Source: Siculibacillus sp.
Lineage (GTDB): Bacteria; Pseudomonadota; Alphaproteobacteria; Rhizobiales; Ancalomicrobiaceae
Assembly (NCBI GenBank): GCA_030247555.1
Contig: JAOTSD010000003.1
Location: forward strand, 47,738-111,737
Direction of reading: 5' to 3'
DNA: 64,000 nucleotides
Both the position numbers and the translations under genes were made by a program. How positions within the stretch are numbered: the stretch's first letter is position 1; each line of letters opens with the position of its first letter. The notes beneath the pieces are model-generated. The model worked only from the letters and a program-made list of their open reading frames with translations. It ran no database searches and was not told the DNA's origin. Below are positions 51,642 through 61,031 of the stretch, in pieces.

Positions 51642-52379
51642 GTGATCGATCACGGCCCTCGGCGTCCGGCGATCCGGGCCCTCGCCGAGGGCGATCTCGT
51701 CGCGGCGATCGGTGACGTCCACGGTCATGCCGACCTGCTCGAAGCGATGCACGCCGCTCTCGCCGACGAGATCGCCCGGATCCGACCGGAGGCGGCGACG
51801 GTCGTCCATCTCGGGGATCTCGTCGATCGCGGGCCGGAGAACAGGCGAACCGTCGAGTTGGCGCGGGCCGGTGTCGCGGGCGCGCGCAATCTCACGCTGA
51901 TGGGCAACCATGAGGAGCGCTTCCTCGCCGAACTCGCCGGTCGGGATCCGCCGCAGGCGCGCTGGTACGCCATGGGGGGGCGGGAACTCCTCGCCGAATG
52001 CGGCGCGGAGCCCGTCGCCGGCTGGCAGGAGCGTGTCCGCGCCCATTTCGGCGACGACCTCCTCGCTTGGATGGCGGCGTGCCCGCGCCGATACCGCCAC
52101 GGGCCGCTCCTCTTCGTCCACGCCGGCATCGATCCCGAGCGGCCGCTGGCGATGCAGGACCCCCACACGCTCCTCTGGGTGCGAGAGACCTGGTGGCACC
52201 ATCCTGGTCCCTATCCGGAGGACGTCGCGGTGATCCACGGGCACGTGCCGGTCCCGGAGGTCGACCTCGGCCATCCGCGGCGTTTGGCGATCGACACTCG
52301 GGCTCATGCCGGAGGACGGCTCACCGCTCTGGTGATCGACGGTGGGCGGATGTGCACGCTGACGACACGCCGCGTGTGA
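51642..52379 (+). CDS. Metallophosphoesterase of the serine/threonine phosphatase / Ap4A hydrolase type
   Basis: A 245-residue calcineurin-like phosphoesterase. The metal motifs are complete: 'AAIGDVHGHADLLEAM' (GDxHG), 'VVHLGDLVDRGPENRRTVEL' (GDxxDRG), 'NLTLMGNHEERFL' (GNHE), then 'LLFVHAGIDPERPL' and 'VAVIHGHVPVPE' (His ligands). This order is shared by PPP-type protein phosphatases and PrpE/ApaH-like dinucleotide hydrolases; which applies cannot be told. The GTG at 51642 is chosen because GAGGGGGC lies about 8 bases before it. It begins 41 bases after gyrA. Confidence 0.87.
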   Translation: MIDHGPRRPAIRALAEGDLVAAIGDVHGHADLLEAMHAALADEIARIRPEAATVVHLGDLVDRGPENRRTVELARAGVAGARNLTLMGNHEERFLAELAGRDPPQARWYAMGGRELLAECGAEPVAGWQERVRAHFGDDLLAWMAACPRRYRHGPLLFVHAGIDPERPLAMQDPHTLLWVRETWWHHPGPYPEDVAVIHGHVPVPEVDLGHPRRLAIDTRAHAGGRLTALVIDGGRMCTLTTRRV

Positions 52380-52885
52380 CGCGCCGTCGAAATCGGTCCG
52401 ATGAAACAAAAGGGGAGGGCGCACCGTTCGCCGGAGCGCCCTCCCGAGGTGGCGGCCGGATGGCTGGCCGCGGATCGTGACGCCGTCCGGGGGCGACGGC
52501 GATTTCGGGGGGGGCACCCGTCGCGGGGGGTGGCGACGAGGCGACCGGGGCGCTCGCATGGGTGTCGCGCCACAGGCCCGAGGAATGCGAGGGAGTCCCG
52601 GATCGGGAGAGATCCGGAACTCCCCACGGTGCCGTACGATGGCGGTCGTCCGACTCCGTGTTCTCGTTGGTCGGATGTACCATACCGCGACGTCATGTCC
52701 GCCGTTTTGCGTGGCGAAGCGATCGCATTGCGTCGATGTTGCTTCGCGACACCGGCGATGCGGCGGCGAGCCGGAATCGGAGGTGCCGCTTGCCGCGACG
52801 CGCGCGGGAGGATAAGCGGGACGCAGAAGGCGGCCGCCGGAGGCTCCGGCGGCGAATCGGCCGAGTGCGTCGACGGGAGGTCGCC
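52380..52885. other. Structured non-coding spacer between the phosphatase gene and coaD
   Basis: About 500 bases with no convincing gene. It holds two strong hairpins. One (52413-52445) has its T-tract on the minus-strand side. The other (52591-52624) pairs GGGAGT with ACTCCC and CGGATC with GATCCG around GGGAGA, with a 2x2 internal loop. A minus-strand frame at 52321-52683 overlaps the phosphatase gene and looks non-coding (Arg/Pro/Ser-rich). A minus-strand transcript ending at the first hairpin is possible. Confidence 0.45.
52404..52445 (-). terminator. Intrinsic terminator facing the minus strand
   Basis: GGGAGGGCGC (52413-52422) and GCGCCCTCCC (52436-52445) form a perfect 10-bp stem with a 13-base loop. 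On the minus strand it is followed by C and TTTTGTTT (52411-52404), a classic rho-independent terminator. On the plus strand no T-tract follows. It may still stop the plus-strand phosphatase transcript. Confidence 0.7.
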
Positions 52886-53386
52886 ATGCCGCGTACGGTG
52901 CTCTATTCGGGGTCGTTCGATCCCGTCACCCACGGTCACGTCGACATTCTCGCCCGATCGCTGGACATCGCCGAACGGGTGGTGGTGGCGATCGGCGTCC
53001 ATCCCGCCAAGAAGCCGCTGTTCGATTTCGACGAGCGCGTCGCCATGATCCGCGAAGTGGTCGCGGAGCTCGGTGTCGATCAGGAGCGCGTCGACGTCGT
53101 CGCCTTCTCCGACCTCGTCGTCGAGGCGGCGCGGCGCGTCGGAGCGGGGGCCATCGTCCGCGGCCTGCGCGACGGCACCGACCTCGACTACGAGATGCAG
53201 ATGGCCGGCATGAACGGGGCGATGGCCCCCGAGGTGCGCACCGTCTTCCTGCCGGCCTCGCCCGGCGTCCGCCACATCACCGCCACGCTGGTCCGTCAAA
53301 TCGCCGGCATGGGAGGCGACGTCTCGGCTTTCGTGCCGGCGCGGGTCGCCCACCGGCTGAAGGCGCGCTTCGCCGAACGTAGCTGA
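52886..53386 (+). CDS. coaD: Phosphopantetheine adenylyltransferase
   Basis: CoaD makes dephospho-CoA from 4'-phosphopantetheine and ATP, the fourth step of CoA synthesis. The 166-residue protein starts '[20 protein letters not shown]' (nucleotidyltransferase TxGH motif, THGH). It has '[20 protein letters not shown]', '[20 protein letters not shown]' and '[20 protein letters not shown]' (ISSTLVR-like). GGGAGG precedes the ATG. In related genomes coaD follows gyrA and precedes a cyclophilin gene, as here. Confidence 0.97.
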   Translation: MPRTVLYSGSFDPVTHGHVDILARSLDIAERVVVAIGVHPAKKPLFDFDERVAMIREVVAELGVDQERVDVVAFSDLVVEAARRVGAGAIVRGLRDGTDLDYEMQMAGMNGAMAPEVRTVFLPASPGVRHITATLVRQIAGMGGDVSAFVPARVAHRLKARFAERS

Positions 53387-53446
53387 TCGTCCACGTCGAC
53401 CGCCGCTCGCCGAGCCGGCCTCGACAACCCACGGGAGAGAGATCCC

Positions 53447-54010
53447 TTGTTGCGCAGAACGCTCCTTTCCGCCCTCGCGGGCGCCGCGATCCTCGCCGCC
53501 GGGGCGGCTCATGCCGCCGGTCCGGCCGCGAGCGATCCGGAGAACACGCTGATCCTGACGCTCAAGGACGGCAAGGTGGTGATCCGCCTGCGGCCCGACA
53601 TCGCGCCGAAGCACGTCGAGCGGCTGAAGACGCTGGCGCGCAAGGGGTTCTACGATGGGCTCAAGTTCCATCGGGTGATCGACGGGTTCATGGCCCAGAC
53701 CGGCGACCCGCGCGGCAACGGCACCGGCGGCTCCGATCTGCCGAACCTGCCGGCGGAGTTCAATCCAATGCCCTTCGAGCGCGGTACGCTCGGCATGGCG
53801 CGGGCGCAGGACCCCAACTCGGCCAACTCCCAGTTCTTCATCATGTTCGCCAACGGCTCCTTCCTCAACAACAAGTACACCGCCTTCGGCGAAGTCGTGT
53901 CGGGGATGGAGTTCGTCGACATGATCAAGAAGGGCGACAAGGCCGCCAACGGCGTGGTCGCCGACCCGGACCGCATCGTCAAGCTGCAGGTCGCCGCCGA
54001 CGTGAAGTGA
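53447..54010 (+). CDS. Periplasmic peptidyl-prolyl cis-trans isomerase (cyclophilin)
   Basis: A 187-residue cyclophilin that speeds proline isomerisation in folding proteins. It begins with a Sec signal peptide ('RRTLLSALAGAAILAAGAAH', cleavage after AHA), so it acts in the periplasm. The catalytic fold is complete: 'FYDGLKFHRVIDGFMAQTGD' (Arg/Phe site), 'NSANSQFFIMFANGSFLNNK' (QFFI) and 'YTAFGEVVSGMEFVD'. The start is TTG at 53447 after GGGAGAGAG. It is 60 bases after coaD and followed by a terminator. Confidence 0.95.
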   Translation: MLRRTLLSALAGAAILAAGAAHAAGPAASDPENTLILTLKDGKVVIRLRPDIAPKHVERLKTLARKGFYDGLKFHRVIDGFMAQTGDPRGNGTGGSDLPNLPAEFNPMPFERGTLGMARAQDPNSANSQFFIMFANGSFLNNKYTAFGEVVSGMEFVDMIKKGDKAANGVVADPDRIVKLQVAADVK

Positions 54011-54060
54011 GGCGAGGGACGGGCGAGCCGGAAACGGCGCGGTGATCCGCCGAGATGCGC

Positions 54061-54092
54061 GAGGGCTCGGAACCGGTCGGTTCCGAGCCCTC
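54061..54092. terminator. Bidirectional-type terminator between the cyclophilin and diguanylate cyclase genes
   Basis: GAGGGCTCGGAACC (54061-54074) and GGTTCCGAGCCCTC (54079-54092) form a perfect 14-bp stem with a GGTC loop between two convergent genes. There is no U-tract, but the stem is the strongest in the window. Confidence 0.75.
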
Positions 54093-54124
54093 GTCATGAG
54101 AAAGTGCCGGATCGGCGCGCCGGA

Positions 54125-55183
54125 TCAGGCCACCTTGTGGCCGGTGAAGGCGCCCTCGGTGCGCTCATTGACCACCATGTTGCGGCCGCCGCGTTTGGCG
54201 GCGTAGAGGCAGACGTCGGCGCGCTCGACGATCGACTGGGCGGTGTCGCCGCGCCGCCATTCGGCGACGCCGATCGAGATGGTGATGCGCCCGAGATTCT
54301 CGCCCGTCGAGCGCTTGACCAGTTCCTTGGAGAACACCGCCTCGCGGATGTGTTCGGCGACCACCACCGACTGGGTGAGGTCGGTGCGCGGCAGCAGGAC
54401 GGCGAATTCCTCGCCGCCGAAGCGGCAGGCGATGTCCTGGCCCTTGATGTTCTGCTTCAACGCCAGCGCCACGAGGCGCAGCACCTGATCGCCGGTCTGG
54501 TGACCGAAGGTGTCGTTGAACTTCTTGAAGTGGTCGATGTCGGTGAAGAGCAGCGAGAACGGCACGCCGGTCTGCTGGGCCTCGGCGAGCAACCGATCGA
54601 GCGACTGTCCGAAGTGCTTGCGGTTGGCGAGCGTGGTCAGGTCGTCGACGAGGCTCTCGTAGCGGATCGCCTCGAGGCTCTCCTGCAATTCGGCGATCTG
54701 GCGGCGCGATTCGGAGAGCTGGTTTTCCAATTCGCGGTTGGTGCTCTCGGTGCGATGGGTGACGTCGATGAGGCCCTGGACGATGGTCTCGACCGCGCCG
54801 GTTTCCTTGGCGCCGGCCAATGCGGCGCGGGCTTCGCCCAGCGAGGACGAGTAGCTCGAGGTCGATTCCATCTGGGTGGCCAGCATGCCGGCGACACCCT
54901 TGATCTCGTCGGACAGCCGACCACCGACCTCGTCGATGCGCTCGCCGATGCGGGTCGGGGCGATGAACTGGTCGTAGATGCGGTTGACTTCGACGGACGT
55001 GATCTTGCCGCGCTGCCGGATGATGTCGTTGATCGATTTGTTCAATGCATGATTGAATCCGGCGGCGTACGTGTACCAGAGCTCGTAGTTGCGCGGATAG
55101 GCCGGGATCTCGTTCTTGCGCAGGTGTCCCACGGCGTTCTCGCCGTAGACGATGGTGCGCTTGAAGTCATCCCGATCGCTCAT
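54125..55183 (-). CDS. Diguanylate cyclase (GGDEF domain)
   Basis: A 352-residue enzyme that should make cyclic di-GMP. The N-terminal ~170 residues are helical, with no membrane segment ('NEIPAYPRNYELWYTYAAGF', then a heptad-rich stretch to 'RRQIAELQESLEAIRYESLV'), so it is a cytoplasmic sensor or dimerisation region. The GGDEF domain begins 'DDLTTLANRKHFGQSLDRLL' and has the active-site loop as 'CRFGGEEFAVLLPRT' (GGEEF, an active variant). The product-inhibition site RxxD reads KGQD, so feedback control may be weakened. The ATG at 55183 is preferred to an upstream start. It lies downstream of the DEAD-box helicase gene. Confidence 0.93.
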   Translation of the reverse strand: MSDRDDFKRTIVYGENAVGHLRKNEIPAYPRNYELWYTYAAGFNHALNKSINDIIRQRGKITSVEVNRIYDQFIAPTRIGERIDEVGGRLSDEIKGVAGMLATQMESTSSYSSSLGEARAALAGAKETGAVETIVQGLIDVTHRTESTNRELENQLSESRRQIAELQESLEAIRYESLVDDLTTLANRKHFGQSLDRLLAEAQQTGVPFSLLFTDIDHFKKFNDTFGHQTGDQVLRLVALALKQNIKGQDIACRFGGEEFAVLLPRTDLTQSVVVAEHIREAVFSKELVKRSTGENLGRITISIGVAEWRRGDTAQSIVERADVCLYAAKRGGRNMVVNERTEGAFTGHKVA

Positions 55184-55525
55184 GTCGCCTGCCCTCACGT
55201 ATCGGCGCCACGCCCCGGAGCGACGCGGCCACACCGATGTCATCTCGGCGCTTCCATGAGAATTGTCGGCAATCGCTTAACCTACGGTAAAGGTGTGACG
55301 CATCGAGCCGCGGAATTCTGCCTTTTTTTCGATCGTGCAGCCATTCTCGGCGTCACGGACCGCCGTCATGAGGGCCGTCTCCGGCGTCACCGTCGGAAAA
55401 AATCACGATACATCGTGGCTCGGAACACACCGATCGGCCCGCACGAAATGCCGATGCGAGTCGCACGCGGAAGTCGGCGCACAACTCGCGAGGAATGATC
55501 ATCGGCAACGGGGAGCCGGGAGGTT
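55184..55525. other. Spacer upstream of the diguanylate cyclase gene
   Basis: About 340 bases, AT-richer around 55261-55345. It holds TTAACC-TAC-GGTAAA (55277-55291), a near-palindrome resembling paired CtrA-type half-sites. It also has a perfect inverted repeat CACGAT-AC-ATCGTG (55404-55417) and a run of seven T (near 55323-55329). The promoter of the cyclase gene probably lies here. No gene was found. Confidence 0.45.
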
Positions 55526-57130
<1,605 letters not shown>

Positions 57131-57251
57131 TCGTTTCCGTGGGTCGCGCGCCCCAGCGGCCGGACCTGCGGCGTCCTCGATCGGGGGCGCCTCGACAGGG
57201 CGGGCTCACTCGCGCGCAGAATCTTTTGTGCAATGCGAGATCTTGGCCGGC

Positions 57252-57279
57252 ATATTGATCGAACAACACCGAAAGTCAA
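57252..57279 (-). promoter_or_regulatory. Promoter for the DEAD-box helicase gene
   Basis: On the minus strand TTGACT (57279-57274) and CAATAT (57257-57252) are spaced by 16 bases, about 120 bases upstream of the helicase start. A leader of this length is common for RNA-helicase genes that control their own mRNA. Confidence 0.55.
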
Positions 57280-57314
57280 CGCCGTGCGGCCGAATCGACC
57301 TGCCTCCCACGCGA

Positions 57315-57342
57315 TTCAACGATGGTTTTCGGCCACTATAGT
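57315..57342 (+). promoter_or_regulatory. Possible dprA promoter
   Basis: TTCAAC (57315-57320) and TATAGT (57337-57342) are spaced by 16 bases. The -10 element is good, the -35 weak. It would give a leader of about 180 bases before the GTG start of dprA. Confidence 0.4.
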
Positions 57343-57528
57343 GTGATCCGCGACCTCCGGGCGACGGATCGACGATCGGCACGCCGCCCTCGGCGTGCGG
57401 CGGAGCCTTCGCGCGGCGGGGGACGCGTGGCGGTGAGTGCGGCAACCGGTTGTCCCGTCGCCTTCATCAGGAGTTGTATCTCCGTTCGTTTCTCACCATG
57501 ATGGGCGAGAGCCCGTAGGGAGAGATCG

Positions 57529-58689
57529 GTGGTGCGACAGGCCTTCGACGACGCCGACGAATCGGCCGGAACCGGTGGTCCGCAGATGGCGGAGGCGAGC
57601 CGGGCCGCTTGGCTCCGGTTGATCCGCTCCGAGAATGTCGGTCCGGTCACCTTTCGCGAGTTGATCAACCACTTCGGCTCGGCCGGAGCGGCGCTCGAGG
57701 CCCTGCCGGAGCTGGCGCGTCGGGGTGGGGCGCGAGCCCGCATCCGCATCGCCTCGGAAGCGGAGGTGATGCGCGAGATGGCGGCGGCGCGGGCGGCCGG
57801 CGCGCGCTTCGTCGCCATGGGGGAGGCGGAGTACCCCGCCCATCTCCTCACCATCGAGGGGCCGCCGCCGCTCATCGCGTTGCGCGGCGGGTCCGGCGTG
57901 TGCCGGCGCCACGCGGTGGCGATCGTCGGGGCACGCAACGCCTCACTCGCCGGGCGCAAGATGGCGACGATGATGGCGCGCGGCCTCGGCGAGGCGGGCT
58001 TCGTCGTCGTCTCCGGCCTCGCCCGCGGCATCGACGCGGCGGCGCACGAGGCGAGCCTCGACACCGGCACCATCGCCGTCTTCGCCGGCGGCCTCGACCG
58101 GCTCTATCCACCGGAGCACGAGGGACTCGCGGCGCGGATCGTCGAGACCGGTGGGGCGCTGGTCTCCGAGATGCCCTTCGGCTGGGAGCCGCGGGCACGC
58201 GACTTCCCCCGGCGCAACCGGTTGATCTCGGGCATCGCGCTGGGCGTGGTGGTGATCGAGGCGGCGGCGCGTTCGGGGTCGTTGCACACCGCCCGCTTCG
58301 CCGCCGAACAGGGGCGCGAGGTCTTCGCCGTGCCGGGCAGCCCGCTCGACCCGCGGGCGGAGGGAACCAACGACCTCATCCGCCACGGCGCGACGCTGGT
58401 GGCGAGCGCGGCGCACGTGATCGAGGGACTGACGCCGATCCTCGGTCGCAGGCCGGAACCGGCGGCGCTCGCGTCGGCAGGAGCGGACGGCTTCGAACGA
58501 CCGCTGGACGCCTCCGACGATGCGCGTCGGGCGGTGCTGGAGGCGCTCGGCCCGACACCGGTGACGATCGACGAGATCCTGCGCGCCACCGGGGTGCGCG
58601 CCGGGGAATTGCATCTCATCCTGATGGAATTGACTCTCGCCGGCCGGCTCGACCGTCAATCGGGCGGCCGCGTGGCGTTGGTCATGTGA
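57529..58689 (+). CDS. dprA: DNA-processing protein DprA
   Basis: DprA binds incoming single-stranded DNA and loads RecA during natural transformation; it is also common in bacteria not known to be competent. The 386-residue protein has an N-terminal helical (SAM-like) region, then a Rossmann-like core: 'VAIVGARNASLAGRKMATMM', 'VVSGLARGIDAAAHEASLDT', 'AVFAGGLDRLYPPEHEGLA' and 'FPRRNRLISGIALGVVVIEA'. It ends in a winged-helix-like domain ('TIDEILRATGVRAGELHLIL'). The start is GTG at 57529 after GGGAGAG. A second in-frame ATG is at 57586. Confidence 0.95.
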   Translation: MVRQAFDDADESAGTGGPQMAEASRAAWLRLIRSENVGPVTFRELINHFGSAGAALEALPELARRGGARARIRIASEAEVMREMAAARAAGARFVAMGEAEYPAHLLTIEGPPPLIALRGGSGVCRRHAVAIVGARNASLAGRKMATMMARGLGEAGFVVVSGLARGIDAAAHEASLDTGTIAVFAGGLDRLYPPEHEGLAARIVETGGALVSEMPFGWEPRARDFPRRNRLISGIALGVVVIEAAARSGSLHTARFAAEQGREVFAVPGSPLDPRAEGTNDLIRHGATLVASAAHVIEGLTPILGRRPEPAALASAGADGFERPLDASDDARRAVLEALGPTPVTIDEILRATGVRAGELHLILMELTLAGRLDRQSGGRVALVM

Positions 58690-58701
58690 GGTCGGACGTG
58701 G

Positions 58702-60996
58702 TCAGGCGGTCGGCTCGACGGCCGGCTCCGGGGGCGTCGCGGCCTCGTCGGACGGCGCCTCCTCCGGGTGTGCCGCCTCGTGCGCCCCGGGCGGCACCTC
58801 GGCCGGGTACGGGCGGGTGCGCAATTCCTCGATCGCCACCAGATCCGGCGGCGGCTCGGGCTCGACGATCAGCCGGTCGATGGTCTCGATCAGTTGCGGC
58901 TCGCACAGCACCGCCATGCGTTCCTTGGGGCCGAGCCAGGCGAGAACTTCGGCGAAGTTGGTCGCCTCGTGGATCTTGGCGGCGGCCATGACCGGGTCGA
59001 GCTCCGGCCGGCCGCGGGCGCGCAGCGGCACCGGCAGGTGCATGCGGGCGTGGACGGCGCGGGCGCGCGGGTCTTCGACCACCGCGGTCAGGCCGTCCTC
59101 GACCTCGGGCAACTCGGCCTCGGCCGCGACCTGGGCGGCGTGCGCGGCGGCGATGATCGGCGGCGGCGCGGTCTCCTCGGGGATGAGCAGCAACCGGATC
59201 TTCTTCAGCCAGAGGCCGGCGGCGAGCGAGCCGGAGGCCCAGGAGATCGGAACGGCGAAGATCAGACCGATCAGCGTCGGCGCCATCCAGGCGAGGATGG
59301 CCGGCGAGATGACGTAGGCCGCGAGCGACATGAAGACGCCGATGGTGGCATGCTGCCAATGGTGGCGGATGACCTCGGCGAGCGGGATGCCGCCGTCGTC
59401 GCGGCGCTGGGTCTTCCAGCCGGAATCGCGGCCGAGAAGGATCTCGGCGACGTGGCGCGACTGCAGGAGCATCATCACCGGAGCGACCAGCGCCGAGATC
59501 AGCGTCTCCAGCACCATGCCGACGAAGATGGCGATGCCGCCGCCGCACCTGCGGCGGAGCTCGGGGCGCAGGATCGTCTCGATGACGCCGAGGAGCTTGG
59601 GTAGCAGCAGCACGCCCATGGTGACGATGAAGAGCTGCAACGCGCGCTCGCTGTCGAACCGCGGCCAGGCCGGGTAGAGCGAGAATTCCTTGGAGAAATA
59701 CTCCGGCCGGATGAACTTGGCCTGCAACGCGAGGGCCAATCCGACCATCAGCAGCATCAACCAGATCGGCGAGGCGAGGTAGCTCATGATGCCGGTGGCG
59801 AAATGGATCCGCGACGGCCAGGCGAGCCCGCGGGTCGGCAGCACCTTCATGTGCTGGAGATTGCCCTGGGCCCAACGGCGGTCGCGCATGGCGACGTCGA
59901 GCAGGGACGGCGGGCTCTCCTCGTAGGAGCCGCCGAGCCAGGGCACCATGTGGACGCCCCATCCGGAGCGCCGGATCAGGGCCGCCTCGACGAAGTCGTG
60001 GCTCATGATGTGGCCACCGAAGGGTTTGCGGCCCTTGAGATCGGGCAGGCCGCAGGCTTCGGCGAAGGCCTTCGTCCGGATGATGGCGTTGTGGCCCCAG
60101 TAGTTGCCGTCGCGACCCGACCAGGCGGAGAGGCCGCGGGCGATCACCGGGCCGTAGACCTTGCCGGCGAACTGTTGCAGGCGAGCGAAGAGGGTGTTGC
60201 GGTTGGCGATCACAGGCAGGGTCTGGATGATGCCGGCGCGCGGGTCGTCCTCCATCAAGAGCGCCATGGTGACCATGGTCTCGCCCTGCATCAGGCTGTC
60301 GGCGTCGAGCACCAGCATGTGGTCGTAGCGGCCGCCCCAGCGGGTGACGAAGTCGGCGACGTTGCCGGCCTTACGGGCGATGTTCTTGTGGCGACGGCGA
60401 TACCAGACGTTCATGCGGCCGGCGAGGCGGTGGCGCAGGCGGTCGATCGCCAGTTCTTCCTCGACCCAGCAGGTCTGGTCGGTGGTGTCGGAGCAGACGA
60501 AGATCTCGAAGCTCTCGCCCTCGCCCAGCGCGATGATCGCCTCGGCCATGGCCTCGAGCGCGCCGATGGTGCGGGCCGGGCTCTCGTTGTAGACCGGCAT
60601 CAGCAGGGCGGTGCGCGAGTGCAGTCGGCGATCGATGGCGCGCTCGTGCTTCTTCTCGACGAAGCCGGCGAAGAAGCCGGCGATGCCGGATGCGGCGGAG
60701 AGCGCGATCCACGAGAAGGTGACGCCGAAGAAGACGATCAGCGGCCATTCCAGTCCGACGATGCCGCCGGCGGACACGACGCCGACCATCTCGCGGATGC
60801 CGTAGAACGAGATGGCGGCGGCGAGGCCGAAAACGAAGAGGCGGGTCAGCCGCACCGTGAGCGACGGCGCGCCGTCGATCACGCTCGGGCGCGGGCCGTC
60901 CCAGCGGTCCAGCCGCTGCACCGGCATGGCGAGCGGCGTCTCCGGCGGGACCGGGCCGAGGCGATCGAGGGCGGCGAGGGCGACATCCGTGGTCAC
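58702..60996 (-). CDS. opgH: Glucans biosynthesis glucosyltransferase OpgH (MdoH)
   Basis: OpgH builds the beta-glucan backbone of osmoregulated periplasmic glucans from UDP-glucose. The 764-residue inner-membrane protein has about eight hydrophobic helices and a GT2 domain with 'TALLMPVYNESPARTIGALE', the DxD-type 'HMLVLDADSLMQGETMV' and 'MRDRRWAQGNLQHMKV' (QxxRW-like). The tail after residue ~640 is long and acidic/Pro-rich. The GTG at 60996 is chosen since it leaves a 35-base gap after opgG; the frame is open further but overlaps opgG. Gene order opgG-opgH is standard. Confidence 0.94.
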   Translation of the reverse strand: MTTDVALAALDRLGPVPPETPLAMPVQRLDRWDGPRPSVIDGAPSLTVRLTRLFVFGLAAAISFYGIREMVGVVSAGGIVGLEWPLIVFFGVTFSWIALSAASGIAGFFAGFVEKKHERAIDRRLHSRTALLMPVYNESPARTIGALEAMAEAIIALGEGESFEIFVCSDTTDQTCWVEEELAIDRLRHRLAGRMNVWYRRRHKNIARKAGNVADFVTRWGGRYDHMLVLDADSLMQGETMVTMALLMEDDPRAGIIQTLPVIANRNTLFARLQQFAGKVYGPVIARGLSAWSGRDGNYWGHNAIIRTKAFAEACGLPDLKGRKPFGGHIMSHDFVEAALIRRSGWGVHMVPWLGGSYEESPPSLLDVAMRDRRWAQGNLQHMKVLPTRGLAWPSRIHFATGIMSYLASPIWLMLLMVGLALALQAKFIRPEYFSKEFSLYPAWPRFDSERALQLFIVTMGVLLLPKLLGVIETILRPELRRRCGGGIAIFVGMVLETLISALVAPVMMLLQSRHVAEILLGRDSGWKTQRRDDGGIPLAEVIRHHWQHATIGVFMSLAAYVISPAILAWMAPTLIGLIFAVPISWASGSLAAGLWLKKIRLLLIPEETAPPPIIAAAHAAQVAAEAELPEVEDGLTAVVEDPRARAVHARMHLPVPLRARGRPELDPVMAAAKIHEATNFAEVLAWLGPKERMAVLCEPQLIETIDRLIVEPEPPPDLVAIEELRTRPYPAEVPPGAHEAAHPEEAPSDEAATPPEPAVEPTA

Positions 60997-61031
60997 GATG
61001 GCTTCCGGGATCCGAGGGGTTTCGGCGGGGC

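Larger units (their letters stand above)
57131..57528. other. Intergenic region between the helicase gene and dprA
   Basis: About 400 bases between divergent genes with promoters in each direction (see separate entries), a CACTATAGTG palindrome (57334-57343) and a perfect hairpin GCACGCCG-CCCT-CGGCGTGC (57379-57398) in the dprA leader. The dprA leader is about 180 bases long. No gene is seen. Confidence 0.5.

Noticed and set aside
52506..52514. G8 tract in the spacer before coaD as a contingency tract
   Set aside because: It lies in non-coding GC-rich sequence with other G runs, far from the coaD promoter region, so switching has no clear target.
52321..52683. Minus-strand frame of 120 codons across the phosphatase/coaD spacer
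   Set aside because: Arg/Pro/Ser-rich, overlaps the end of a real gene antisense and lacks a clear ribosome-binding site; a non-coding RNA is at least as likely.
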